A model generated the notes under the pieces. The model saw only the letters and a program-made list of their open reading frames with translations. It was not told the origin of the DNA and did no database searches. A stretch of 64,000 bases of DNA from CAVQCX01 sp963711095 (GTDB taxonomy: Bacteria; Pseudomonadota; Gammaproteobacteria; Chromatiales; Chromatiaceae): contig CAVQCX010000010.1 of NCBI GenBank assembly GCA_963711095.1, positions 149,733-213,732 of the forward strand. The letters run 5' to 3'. Of this stretch, positions 56,839 through 64,000 are shown in pieces. Both the position numbers and the translations under genes were made by a program. The stretch's first letter is position 1; each line of letters opens with the position of its first letter.

Positions 56839-57891
56839 GTGCGGCTGCGGGTCGATCAGCTGGCGGCGCATCTGGCCCGGGGACTCGCCCCGGCCTACCT
56901 GATCAGCGGCGACGAGCCTCTGCAGACCGGCGAGGCGGCGGATGCCGTGCGCCGCGCGGCCCGCCATGCGGGTTACACCGAGCGCGAGGTCTTCGACGTT
57001 CAGGGCGCAGGCTTCGACTGGACAGTCCTGCGCATGGCCTCAGACAGCCTGTCCCTGTTTGCAGAGCGGCGCGTCTTCGACCTCAGGCTTGCCAGCGCCG
57101 CCATCGGGGCACCGGGCAGCGATGCCTTGAGCGCCTACGCCGCCAATCCGCCACCGGACACCCTGATGCTGGTCAGCTGCCCGCGCCTGGATCAGAAACA
57201 GGCGGCCCTGCGCTGGGTCAAGGCCCTGGATGGGCTGGGCGCGCTGGTGCAGGTCTGGCCCGTGGAGAGAGCGCGTCTGGGCCCCTGGATCGAGCAGCGC
57301 ATGCGCTCCCGGGGGTTGGTCCCGGAGGCCGGCGTGGTGCCGATGCTCGCCGAGCGCATCGAGGGCAACCTGTTGGCGGCAGCTCAGGAGATCGACAAGC
57401 TTCTGCTGCTCAACGGCCCCGGCGTGGTGAGCGCCGAGGTGCTTGCCGACGCGGTGGCCGACAGCGCTCGCTTCGATGTGTTCGCCCTGGTCGATGCAGC
57501 CCTTGAAGGCCGGGCGGCGCGCTGCCTGCGTATGCTGGACGTGCTCAACGCCGAGGGCGTGCCCGAGCCCGTGGTGCTCTGGGCCCTGGCGCGGGAGATC
57601 CGCGAGCTGGCCGGTATGGCGTACCAGATGGCGGCGGGCGGAGACGCCGAGCGGGTACTGGCGGCCCACCGGGTCTGGGACAAGCGCAAGCCAGCCGTGC
57701 GCGCCGGCCTCGATCGCCTGCCCCTGGCGCGCTGGCAGCGCCTGCTCCAGGCGTGCGCCCAGGCCGACCGGGTGATCAAGGGGCGGGAGACCGGCGATGC
57801 CTGGCGGGTCCTGGGGGAGATCGCCCTGGGTATGGCCGGCGTCCAGACAGGACACCAGGTTGGGCTGCCGCCGTCTGGTAATCGGCCATGA
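56839..57891 (+). CDS. holA: DNA polymerase III delta subunit HolA
   Basis: This 350-residue clamp-loader subunit has YLISGDEPLQTGEAADAVR near 20, followed by the delta-specific RIEGNLLAAAQEIDKL and the C-terminal collar (LWALAREIRELAGMAYQM). The start is a GTG at 56839, three bases after the lptE stop. Confidence 0.92.
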   Translation: MRLRVDQLAAHLARGLAPAYLISGDEPLQTGEAADAVRRAARHAGYTEREVFDVQGAGFDWTVLRMASDSLSLFAERRVFDLRLASAAIGAPGSDALSAYAANPPPDTLMLVSCPRLDQKQAALRWVKALDGLGALVQVWPVERARLGPWIEQRMRSRGLVPEAGVVPMLAERIEGNLLAAAQEIDKLLLLNGPGVVSAEVLADAVADSARFDVFALVDAALEGRAARCLRMLDVLNAEGVPEPVVLWALAREIRELAGMAYQMAAGGDAERVLAAHRVWDKRKPAVRAGLDRLPLARWQRLLQACAQADRVIKGRETGDAWRVLGEIALGMAGVQTGHQVGLPPSGNRP

Positions 57892-58062
57892 CGCTGGATC
57901 CTTGGTTGTTGAGCCCATTCCCGGGTGAAATCTGCTGGCCCGGTCTTGAGAGATTCATTTCTGGCTACGGGACAGGTTTCGGCAAGAGCCCATTCCCGGC
58001 AGGGCCCTGGAGGGGCAGGTCGGGGTGAGCAGCAACCCGACGCCCTGTCTCTATCGGGCTGC

Positions 58063-58068
58063 TAGAAT
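58063..58068 (+). promoter_or_regulatory. Candidate -10 (TAGAAT) of proA
   Basis: TAGAAT lies 29 bases upstream of the proA start, in the 206-bp gap after holA. No -35 could be fixed. Confidence 0.3.
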
Positions 58069-58097
58069 GACGCCGTTTCCCCAGCGCGAAGAGCCCC

Positions 58098-59369
58098 ATG
58101 TCCGAGACCATCACCGACGTCACCGCCTACATGCGCGACCTGGGCCGACGGGCCCGCCAGGCCTCCCGGACCCTGGCCGCGGCCAGCACGGCGCAGAAGG
58201 ATCGCGCCCTGCTCGCGGTGGCCGACGACATCGAGGCCCAGCAGGCTGCGCTGCTCGAGGCGAACGGCCGGGACCTCGCTGAAGGGGCCGCCAAAGGACT
58301 GGATGCGGCGCTTCTCGACCGTCTCGATCTGACCCCGGCGCGCGTGGCCGCCATGGTCGAGGGGCTGCGCCAGGTGGCCGCCCTGGCAGACCCGATCGGG
58401 CAGATTTTCGACATGAGCTACCGTCCCAGCGGCATTCAGGTCGGGCGCATGCGCGTGCCCCTGGGCGTGGTGGGGGTCATCTACGAGTCGCGCCCGAACG
58501 TCACGGCGGACGCCGCGGCACTCTGCCTCAAGGCGGGCAACGCCACGGTGCTGCGGGGCGGCTCCGAGGCCTTCCACTCCATCCAGGCCATTGCTGCAAG
58601 CATCCGCCGCGGGCTCGAGGGGGCGGGTCTGCCCGCCGAGGCGGTGCAGGTGGTTGCCACCACCGACCGGGCCGCGGTGGGGGCCCTGATCAGCATGCCG
58701 GAGTACGTGGATGTGATCATCCCGCGCGGCGGCAAGGGGTTGATCGAGCGCATCAGCCGCGAGGCGCGGGTGCCCGTGATCAAGCACCTGGACGGCATCT
58801 GCCACGTCTACATCGACGATGAGGCGGACCTGGAGAAGGCGGTCCAGGTGGCCTTCAACGCCAAGACCCAGCGCTACGGCACCTGCAACACCATGGAGAC
58901 CCTGCTGGTGGCCGAGGGCATCGCCGAGGAGGTGCTGCCGGTGCTGGGGGGTATGTACCGGGAGAAGGGCGTCGAGCTGCGTGGCTGCGAGACCACCCGC
59001 CGCCTGCTGCCCGGCTGCGTGCCCGCCACCGAGGCGGACTGGGCGACCGAGTACCTGGCGCCGATCCTCGCCGTGCGCGTGGTCAAGGACCTGGACGAGG
59101 CGATAGACCACATCCGCCGCTACAGCTCCCAGCACACTGATGCCATCGTCACCGAGAATTTCACCCGCGCCCGGCGCTTCCTGCGCGAGGTGGACTCCAG
59201 CTCGGTGATGGTCAATGCCTCCACACGCTTTGCTGACGGCTTCGAGTACGGTCTCGGCGCTGAGGTTGGCATCTCCACCGACAAGCTCCACGCCCGCGGC
59301 CCGGTGGGTCTGGAGGGGCTCACCTCGGTGAAGTTCATCGTGCTCGGCGACGGGCATGTCCGGAGCTGA
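58098..59369 (+). CDS. proA: Glutamate-5-semialdehyde dehydrogenase
   Basis: This 423-residue enzyme reduces glutamyl 5-phosphate in proline synthesis. It has VPLGVVGVIYESRPNVTADA near 119 and the catalytic cysteine in GTCNTMETLLV (Cys263). SSSVMVNASTRFADGFEYG is the conserved C-terminal segment. Next to nadD and rsfS, as in many gammaproteobacteria. Confidence 0.96.
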   Translation: MSETITDVTAYMRDLGRRARQASRTLAAASTAQKDRALLAVADDIEAQQAALLEANGRDLAEGAAKGLDAALLDRLDLTPARVAAMVEGLRQVAALADPIGQIFDMSYRPSGIQVGRMRVPLGVVGVIYESRPNVTADAAALCLKAGNATVLRGGSEAFHSIQAIAASIRRGLEGAGLPAEAVQVVATTDRAAVGALISMPEYVDVIIPRGGKGLIERISREARVPVIKHLDGICHVYIDDEADLEKAVQVAFNAKTQRYGTCNTMETLLVAEGIAEEVLPVLGGMYREKGVELRGCETTRRLLPGCVPATEADWATEYLAPILAVRVVKDLDEAIDHIRRYSSQHTDAIVTENFTRARRFLREVDSSSVMVNASTRFADGFEYGLGAEVGISTDKLHARGPVGLEGLTSVKFIVLGDGHVRS

Positions 59370-59383
59370 GACGCCGGTGGACC

Positions 59384-59404
59384 GTAGACAGTAGACAGTA
59401 GACA
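59384..59404. repeat. Three heptanucleotide repeats (GTAGACA)
   Basis: Three perfect tandem copies of GTAGACA lie between proA and nadD. It is a second heptamer array in the window with an unrelated unit. Confidence 0.85.
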
Positions 59405-59443
59405 GGGAAAGGATGGGCGCGTAGCGCCGGCTACAATGCTCCC

Positions 59444-60076
59444 ATGATCGGGATCCTCGGCGGCACCTTCGACCCCATCCACTTCGGGCACCTGCGCCCC
59501 GCCCTGGATGTCTTCGAGGGCCTGGGCCTGCAGGAGCTGCGCCTCGTGCCCTTGCGTCTGGCCGTGCACCGCGAGCAGCCGGTCACCCCCGCCGAGATCC
59601 GCCTCGAGATGGTGCGGGCCGCCGTGGCTGGCCATCCCGGGCTTGTGGCCGACGACCGGGAGCTGCGCCGCGACGGTCCCTCCTACACCCTGCACACCCT
59701 GCAGTCCCTGCGCGCCGAGCTCGGCGAGCGGCCGCTCTGCCTGCTGATCGGCGCCGACGCCTTCAACGGATTTCTCCAGTGGCACGAGCCCGAGCGGATC
59801 TGCGCCCTGGCCCATCTGGTGGTGATGCAGCGCCCGGGCGCGGTGCTCCCGGCCGATGCCGGACTCCGGGCGCTGGTACAGGCGCGCCTGGCAAGCGATC
59901 CAGAGGCGCTGCGTGCGGCCCCGGCCGGAAGGGTGATCCGGTATCCGGTTACCCAGCTCGCTATCTCCGCGTCCGACATCCGCCGACGCGTCGCCGCGGG
60001 GCGCAGTCCCGCGTTCCTCTTGCCCGAGCCGGTCCGCGAGATCATCCTGGGCGGACGGCTCTACGGCGCGCGCTGA
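59444..60076 (+). CDS. nadD: Nicotinate-nucleotide adenylyltransferase
   Basis: This 210-residue enzyme adenylates nicotinate mononucleotide in NAD synthesis. GGTFDPIHFGHL (6-17) is the nucleotidyltransferase motif and ISASDIRRRV the second signature. TACAAT lies six bases before the ATG, without a Shine-Dalgarno sequence. Confidence 0.95.
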   Translation: MIGILGGTFDPIHFGHLRPALDVFEGLGLQELRLVPLRLAVHREQPVTPAEIRLEMVRAAVAGHPGLVADDRELRRDGPSYTLHTLQSLRAELGERPLCLLIGADAFNGFLQWHEPERICALAHLVVMQRPGAVLPADAGLRALVQARLASDPEALRAAPAGRVIRYPVTQLAISASDIRRRVAAGRSPAFLLPEPVREIILGGRLYGAR

Positions 60077-60139
60077 TCCGCCGATCCCATCGAATCGGGT
60101 ATGATGACGGCAGGTTTTCCCCAAACGACAGGTAGTTGG

Positions 60140-60508
60140 ATGCAGCTTGAAGCGTTGCGCGATCTGGTTCTAAAGGCTCTGGACGACATGAAGGCCCGCG
60201 ACGTAGTGGTGATCGATGTGCGTGGCAAGACGAGCATCACCGACCTCATGGTGATCGCCTGCGGCACCTCCGATCGCCACGTGAAGTCCGTCGCCGAGGC
60301 AGTCGCCTTCCAGGCCAAACAGGCCGGGGAGCCCCCCCTCGGCACCGAAGGCATTGAGCAGGGCGAGTGGGCGTTGATCGATCTCAACGGCGTGGTGGTC
60401 CACGTCATGCTCCCCAAGGTGCGCGACTTCTACCAGATAGAGCGTCTCTGGTCGGTGGATGCGGCGCCCGCCACGGCCAGGGAGCCGGTCGCTCGCGACA
60501 GCGGCTGA
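60140..60508 (+). CDS. rsfS: Ribosome silencing factor RsfS
   Basis: This 122-residue protein of the Iojap/YbeB family binds ribosomal protein L14 and blocks subunit joining. It has DVVVIDVRGKTSITDLMVIA and GEWALIDLNGVVVHVMLP. The ATG at 60140 (MQLEALRDLVLKALDD) is chosen by family fit. rlmH, which often follows, is not here; a MITE is. Confidence 0.94.
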   Translation: MQLEALRDLVLKALDDMKARDVVVIDVRGKTSITDLMVIACGTSDRHVKSVAEAVAFQAKQAGEPPLGTEGIEQGEWALIDLNGVVVHVMLPKVRDFYQIERLWSVDAAPATAREPVARDSG

Positions 60509-60603
60509 CCGGCCGCGCTGGTGCCGGCGCTGTGGTTTTCCGTATTCTTCGCCGGCCATGAGCTACTGCCCCTGCCGCAATTGCGGACCCCGGTGCTGTT
60601 CAC

Positions 60604-60838
60604 CCTAGAAACGGCAGTTGACCGCTCCGAACAGCGATCGAGTGATGGGTTGGACCAAGGTCATGGACAAACTCGATACTCACCCATTGGGTGATGGTCG
60701 CTACGACCACCAGGGCACGCACCGCGCGGCGCCTGGCTGCGTTATAACTCGTTGGCATAGATCTACTATTCCGCCTCGTTATGCCTTGCCAGACCACGCG
60801 GCACGCACCCTGGCAGCCGTTCAACTGCCGCTTCTAGG
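60604..60838. mobile_element. MITE, copy B (235 bp, opposite orientation to copy A)
   Basis: Ends CCTAGAAACGGCAGTTGA and TCAACTGCCGCTTCTAGG are inverted repeats with one mismatch. A perfect 5-bp target duplication TTCAC flanks it (60599-60603, 60839-60843). Its reverse complement matches copy A: the first 140 bp from its right end are nearly identical and the rest is diverged. No transposase is encoded. Confidence 0.93.
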
Positions 60839-60839
60839 T

Positions 60840-61025
60840 TCACTGGTGGGCGCCCATGATCACCGCGCCGATTCGCTCGATGTTGACCAGGGCGTCGAAG
60901 AGCTCGCGCCCCGCAACTCGGCTGATCTGCACCAGCCCGTTGCCGACCGGGGTGAGCGTTCCGTCTATCTTCTCGCCCGACTCAGCCGCAAGGCCACTCG
61001 TTTCCCGGTCTGCTGGTATAGAACG
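60840..61025 (-). pseudogene. Possible C-terminal gene remnant next to the MITE
   Basis: On the minus strand a 61-codon stretch reads SGEKIDGTLTPVGNGLVQIS, then RVAGRELFDALVNIERIGAV and GAHQ, ending in a TGA that lies within the MITE target duplication. The ordered composition differs from chance frames nearby. No start codon with a ribosome binding site was found, so this could be a broken 3' end of a gene. I do not recognise the family. 61026-61282 shows nothing else. Confidence 0.25.
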
Positions 61026-61282
61026 TCATACATGGTCGCATCAGGTTGCATTTTGGGCCTCATCTCGTACGTCAACGTCCGATGGCACCGGCGAGCGAGG
61101 CAGCCGGCACGATCAGGCGCGTCTATAGAGTTGCGGTGGCTGCGTCCGGTGCGCACCCTGATCGGCGATGTCCGGCTCACCGCATTGGCCTCGGCTAGAT
61201 CGTCATGGGCGCATCCCCGCGGGCGGCAACTCCGGACCGCACGGCCGCCAGTCATTGATCCCGCGGCGAGTCAGACCCCCAG

Positions 61283-62701
61283 ATGATCGACTTTCCCCGC
61301 GAGCCCGAGCGGCGCGAGCGCTTCACCCACGGGATGCTGAGCGCAGCCAGCCTCTTGCCGGACGCCGACCTGGCCCCCTTGTGGGCGGCTTACGGCGATC
61401 ACCCCTCGACGATGCGCCGGTTGCTGCATCTGCAGCGCGAGATCGCCCAGGGTCTTGATGGGGGCGAGCCCCGAGTCCCGTACGCTCCGGGCGACATTCC
61501 TGCCGTCCGCGACTGGATCGACGGTCTGCGCGCGGGCATCGAGCTGTATCAGGAGGACTTCACCGATCTCAACGATCGGCACCCGGGGTCCGCATTCGCC
61601 CTGGTGGCGCTGCAGAGCTACAACGATGACGCGCTCGCCGAAGGGCTCGGGCTGCGCGACAGCCTTGAGTGGGATCTTCGCCGGCATCCGGAGAACATCC
61701 CCGAGCTGCTCGGCGGGATCTATCGAGAGTACCGCTCGGAGCCCGGCCTCGATTTATCGGACCTGCCCGAGTACCCGCCCGAGATGCTCGCCGGGATGTC
61801 GGATGATGAGCTGCTCGATCTCGTCTGGGGCGAAGGCGATCTGCTGCCCCTGGGCGCGGTTCAGGAGTGCGCGAAGCGCGGCGACACCCTGCTGGAGCCA
61901 TTGGTGAGCGAGTTGGCGCGGATCGGCGAGGCCGACCTGGAAGGGCAGGCTTGGTGGGTCCTGCTGCACGCCCCCATGATCCTCGGCCTGATGAGCGGCG
62001 AGCGGGCGGCGGAGGCGCTAGTCGAGGTCTTCACCCGCGTGCATGAGCAAGACGCGGACGTAGTCGAATGGCTCTCGGGCTACTGGCCGGCACTGTGCCG
62101 AAACAAGACGGCGCACACCGCTGAGCCCATGCGCCGGATCGCCGAAGACCAACGCCTGCACTGGGAGCCGCGGATCGAGGCCCTAGGCTGCGCGCTGAGC
62201 GCGGCGCAGCAGGCGGGCGCGTCCTCCCTCGAGCAGGCCATCGACTGGGTGGCCGGAATCTGCACCGACGAGCGCGAGGAAGAGAGCTTGCGCTTCGCCG
62301 TCGCGCAACACCTGCTCGATCTGCCCCGTCCCCGCCACCGGCGACTGCTCCAGGAGATGGCCGCAAGGCAGGCCGAAATGGGGCTGATCGCGGTCTATTT
62401 CGCCCCCGAGGACGTCGAGCTGGCCTTCAGGGAGGGTGACAGGCCCGAGTGGGAGAATTTTGCCGACCCCTGGGAGCAGCTCTACGACCCGGTCCAGATC
62501 ATCGAGCGCCGGCGCCGCTGGGCGGCCGAGGCCGACGGTGAAGACGACGACCCGTTCTCCGACGATTGGGCGGACCTGGCCGACATGGAGCCCGTGGAGA
62601 CCTCCCTCCGCGAGTCCCCGAAGGTCGGCCGCAACGACCCCTGCCCGTGCGGCAGCGGCAAGAAATACAAGAAGTGCTGCATGAGCAAGCAGTCGCACTG
62701 A
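61283..62701 (+). CDS. SEC-C motif protein with helical repeat region, unknown
   Basis: A 472-residue soluble protein, mostly helical (about 1-400, HEAT-like), with an acidic segment near 415-440. It ends in a SEC-C zinc motif, DPCPCGSGKKYKKCC, which in SecA and YchJ-type proteins binds zinc. Start ATG 61283 gives MIDFPREPERRERF. The role is unknown; such proteins may bind ribosomes or chaperones. It stands alone between a MITE/remnant and the REP-like array. Confidence 0.75.
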   Translation: MIDFPREPERRERFTHGMLSAASLLPDADLAPLWAAYGDHPSTMRRLLHLQREIAQGLDGGEPRVPYAPGDIPAVRDWIDGLRAGIELYQEDFTDLNDRHPGSAFALVALQSYNDDALAEGLGLRDSLEWDLRRHPENIPELLGGIYREYRSEPGLDLSDLPEYPPEMLAGMSDDELLDLVWGEGDLLPLGAVQECAKRGDTLLEPLVSELARIGEADLEGQAWWVLLHAPMILGLMSGERAAEALVEVFTRVHEQDADVVEWLSGYWPALCRNKTAHTAEPMRRIAEDQRLHWEPRIEALGCALSAAQQAGASSLEQAIDWVAGICTDEREEESLRFAVAQHLLDLPRPRHRRLLQEMAARQAEMGLIAVYFAPEDVELAFREGDRPEWENFADPWEQLYDPVQIIERRRRWAAEADGEDDDPFSDDWADLADMEPVETSLRESPKVGRNDPCPCGSGKKYKKCCMSKQSH

Positions 62702-62738
62702 TGACCCTTCGCCCGCCGGGTCCCGACTGGGCCGCCCT

Positions 62739-63459
62739 GTAGGAGCCGCGCCCCCTCGGCGATCGGAGCACAATCGGAGCCCCCATCGGCCAGAGGGCGG
62801 GCCTCCCACACAGGTCCCCCCGGCCCCGCCCGCTCCCGTAGGAGGCGAGCCCTCTCGGCGACCGGAGCACGAGCGGAGCCCCCATCGGCCAGAGGGCTGG
62901 CCTCCTACACAGGTCCCCCCCGGCCCCGCCCGCTCCCGTAGGAGCCGAGCCCCTCGGCGACCGGAGCACGATCGGAGCCCCCATCGGCCAGAGGGCTGGC
63001 CTCCCACACAGGGCCCCCCCGGCCCCGCCCGCTCCCGTAGGAGCCGAGCCCTCTCGGCGACTCGGAGCACGACCAGAGCCCCCCATCGGCCAGAGGGCTG
63101 GCTCCTACACAGGTCCCCCCCGGCCCCGCCCGCCCCCGTAGGAGGCGAGCCCCTCGGCGACCGGAGCACCAGAGCCCCCATCGGCCAGAGGGCTGGCTCC
63201 TACACAGGTCCCCCCCGGCCCCGCCCGCTCCCGTAGGAGGCGAGCCCTCTCGGCGACCGAAGCACGACCAGAGCCCCCCATCGGCCAGAGGGCGGGCCTC
63301 CCACACAGGTCCCCCCCGGCCCCGCCCGCTCCCGTAGGAGGCGAGCCCTCTCGGCGACCGGAGCACGATCGGAGCCCCCATCGGCCAGAGGGCTGGCCTC
63401 CTACACAGGTCCCCCCGGCCCCGCCCGCCCCCGTAGGAGCCGAGCCCTCTCGGCGACCA
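62739..63459. repeat. REP-like array: seven full and one partial copy of a ~99-bp hairpin unit
   Basis: Units begin with GTAGGAG at 62739, 62838, 62938, 63037, 63138, 63233, 63334 and 63433 (partial). Each unit has arms GTAGGAGGC-GAGCCCTCT and AGAGGGCT-GGCCTCCTAC, which pair almost fully, then a C-rich spacer (ACAGGTCCCCCCCGGCCCCG). Units differ by small indels and substitutions. Long minus-strand frames across it are by-products of the composition. Confidence 0.9.
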
Positions 63460-64000
63460 ACCACCGTACCGAGCCGGCGGTGGTGCCCCCTCTCCAGGCA
63501 CGTTGGCTTTCCTTCAAAGCGACACCAGGAGGGCAAAGCCATGGACCATCACCCGAGGGCAGGCCCCGTCCGCGCCCCGCTCCGACCCTCGCGATGGTGG
63601 GGCGCTGCGCCCCCACCGCCGATCTCGGCCCGCACCGGCCGTGGCCCGCCCAGCGCTGCCCGGTGCCTCGCAAGGCCAGCCTTTTTCGCGACAAGCTCAG
63701 TCTGTGAGCCTGTGCCCATGCTATCCATAGTCTTGAAACGCGATCGACTCCACGGCCGCTCCCGGCTGCGCGGGACAGGAGGAAAAAGGACCGAGATGGC
63801 CTGCCCGGAATGCGCTCTCCGGCTCTACACACCGCTCTCTTGCTATCGTGCGATTAGCGCGGTCGAAACGGACATGGCTGACTGGGCGGTCGCCCGCATG
63901 GGAATTGCTCCGCGTGCTCAAGGTCGCTATGTGTTTCGCACCCAGTCCCCGCGACCCTAATCGTCACCCGATGGTGTGCTTGCCTGGCCTTCCAGGCTAG
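63460..64000. other. Right-hand end of the window, no supported gene
   Basis: After the array, 541 bp hold several overlapping frames of up to 143 codons on both strands but no recognisable motif. Any gene would have to be unusual or start beyond the window. Confidence 0.4.

Noticed and set aside
62739..63459. CRISPR array
   Set aside because: Units are about 99 bp, spacers are as conserved as the palindromes, and no cas genes are near.
62183..63542. Several long minus-strand frames rich in Gly, Arg and Ser across the repeat array
   Set aside because: They repeat with the DNA unit, have no start signals and reflect only composition.

Overview
The window looks like a high-GC gammaproteobacterial chromosome. 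A sulfur-globule-type envelope protein (13951-14349), a cytochrome c' (16706-17191), a TusE/DsrC-family sulfur-relay protein, a CrtC/AttH-like lipocalin protein and a TorF-type porin together point to a sulfur-oxidising, probably purple sulfur (Chromatiaceae-like) bacterium. This placement is inferred from gene content; no rRNA or photosynthesis gene lies in the window.

Layout. 1-4550 is an accessory block on the minus strand: a type I restriction-modification operon (hsdM-hsdS-hsdR), an orphan XRE antitoxin with a probable toxin stub, a displaced 3'-end copy of a dehydrogenase gene, and a VapB/VapC pair with a palindromic operator. 4821-25302 is mixed metabolism: D-2-hydroxyacid dehydrogenase, a divergent 1285-residue FAD/Fe-S/CCG oxidoreductase, DsbB facing a cysteine-cluster membrane protein, glyoxalase I, sulfur globule protein, TusE, cytochrome c', two glycosyltransferases, an FAH-family hydrolase, an SpmA-SpmB-like membrane protein, a subtilase remnant, a porin and a macro-domain protein. 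25303-29131 is petABC-sspA-sspB on the minus strand. 29461-31931 holds a Nif3-family protein, a DegS-like protease and a small DUF465 protein. 31967-39043 is one minus-strand run mlaF-mlaE-mlaD-mlaB-murA-hisG-hisD-hisC. 40024-51181 is the classic plus-strand cluster yrbG-kdsD-kdsC-lptC-lptA-lptB-rpoN-hpf-ptsN-hprK-rapZ-EIIA-ptsH-ptsI, followed by mgtE. 53659-60508 is leuS-lptE-holA, proA, nadD and rsfS, with ybeL divergent from leuS. The right end is accessory again: a MITE, a gene remnant, a SEC-C protein and an array of about 7.5 hairpin repeats.

How the genes work together. The Mla, Lpt, KdsC/KdsD and MurA genes build and maintain the envelope. EI, HPr, PtsN, EIIA, HPr kinase and RapZ form a regulatory phosphotransfer chain with no sugar permease beside it, next to sigma-54. 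PetABC is the quinol:cytochrome c oxidoreductase.

Non-coding structure. A 235-237 bp MITE occurs twice in opposite orientation, with 18-bp terminal inverted repeats and 5-bp target duplications (31447-31683, 60604-60838). A second 164-bp palindromic element lies at 39566-39729. There are two heptanucleotide arrays (52819-52895, 59384-59404) and a roughly 99-bp REP-like array (62739-63459).

Quality caution. hsdM, hisD, hisG, murA (about nine times), mlaF and leuS are interrupted by frameshifts, almost all explained by one extra base. As several of these genes are essential, sequencing or assembly error is more likely than gene decay, and the apparent RapZ-EIIA fusion may have the same cause.
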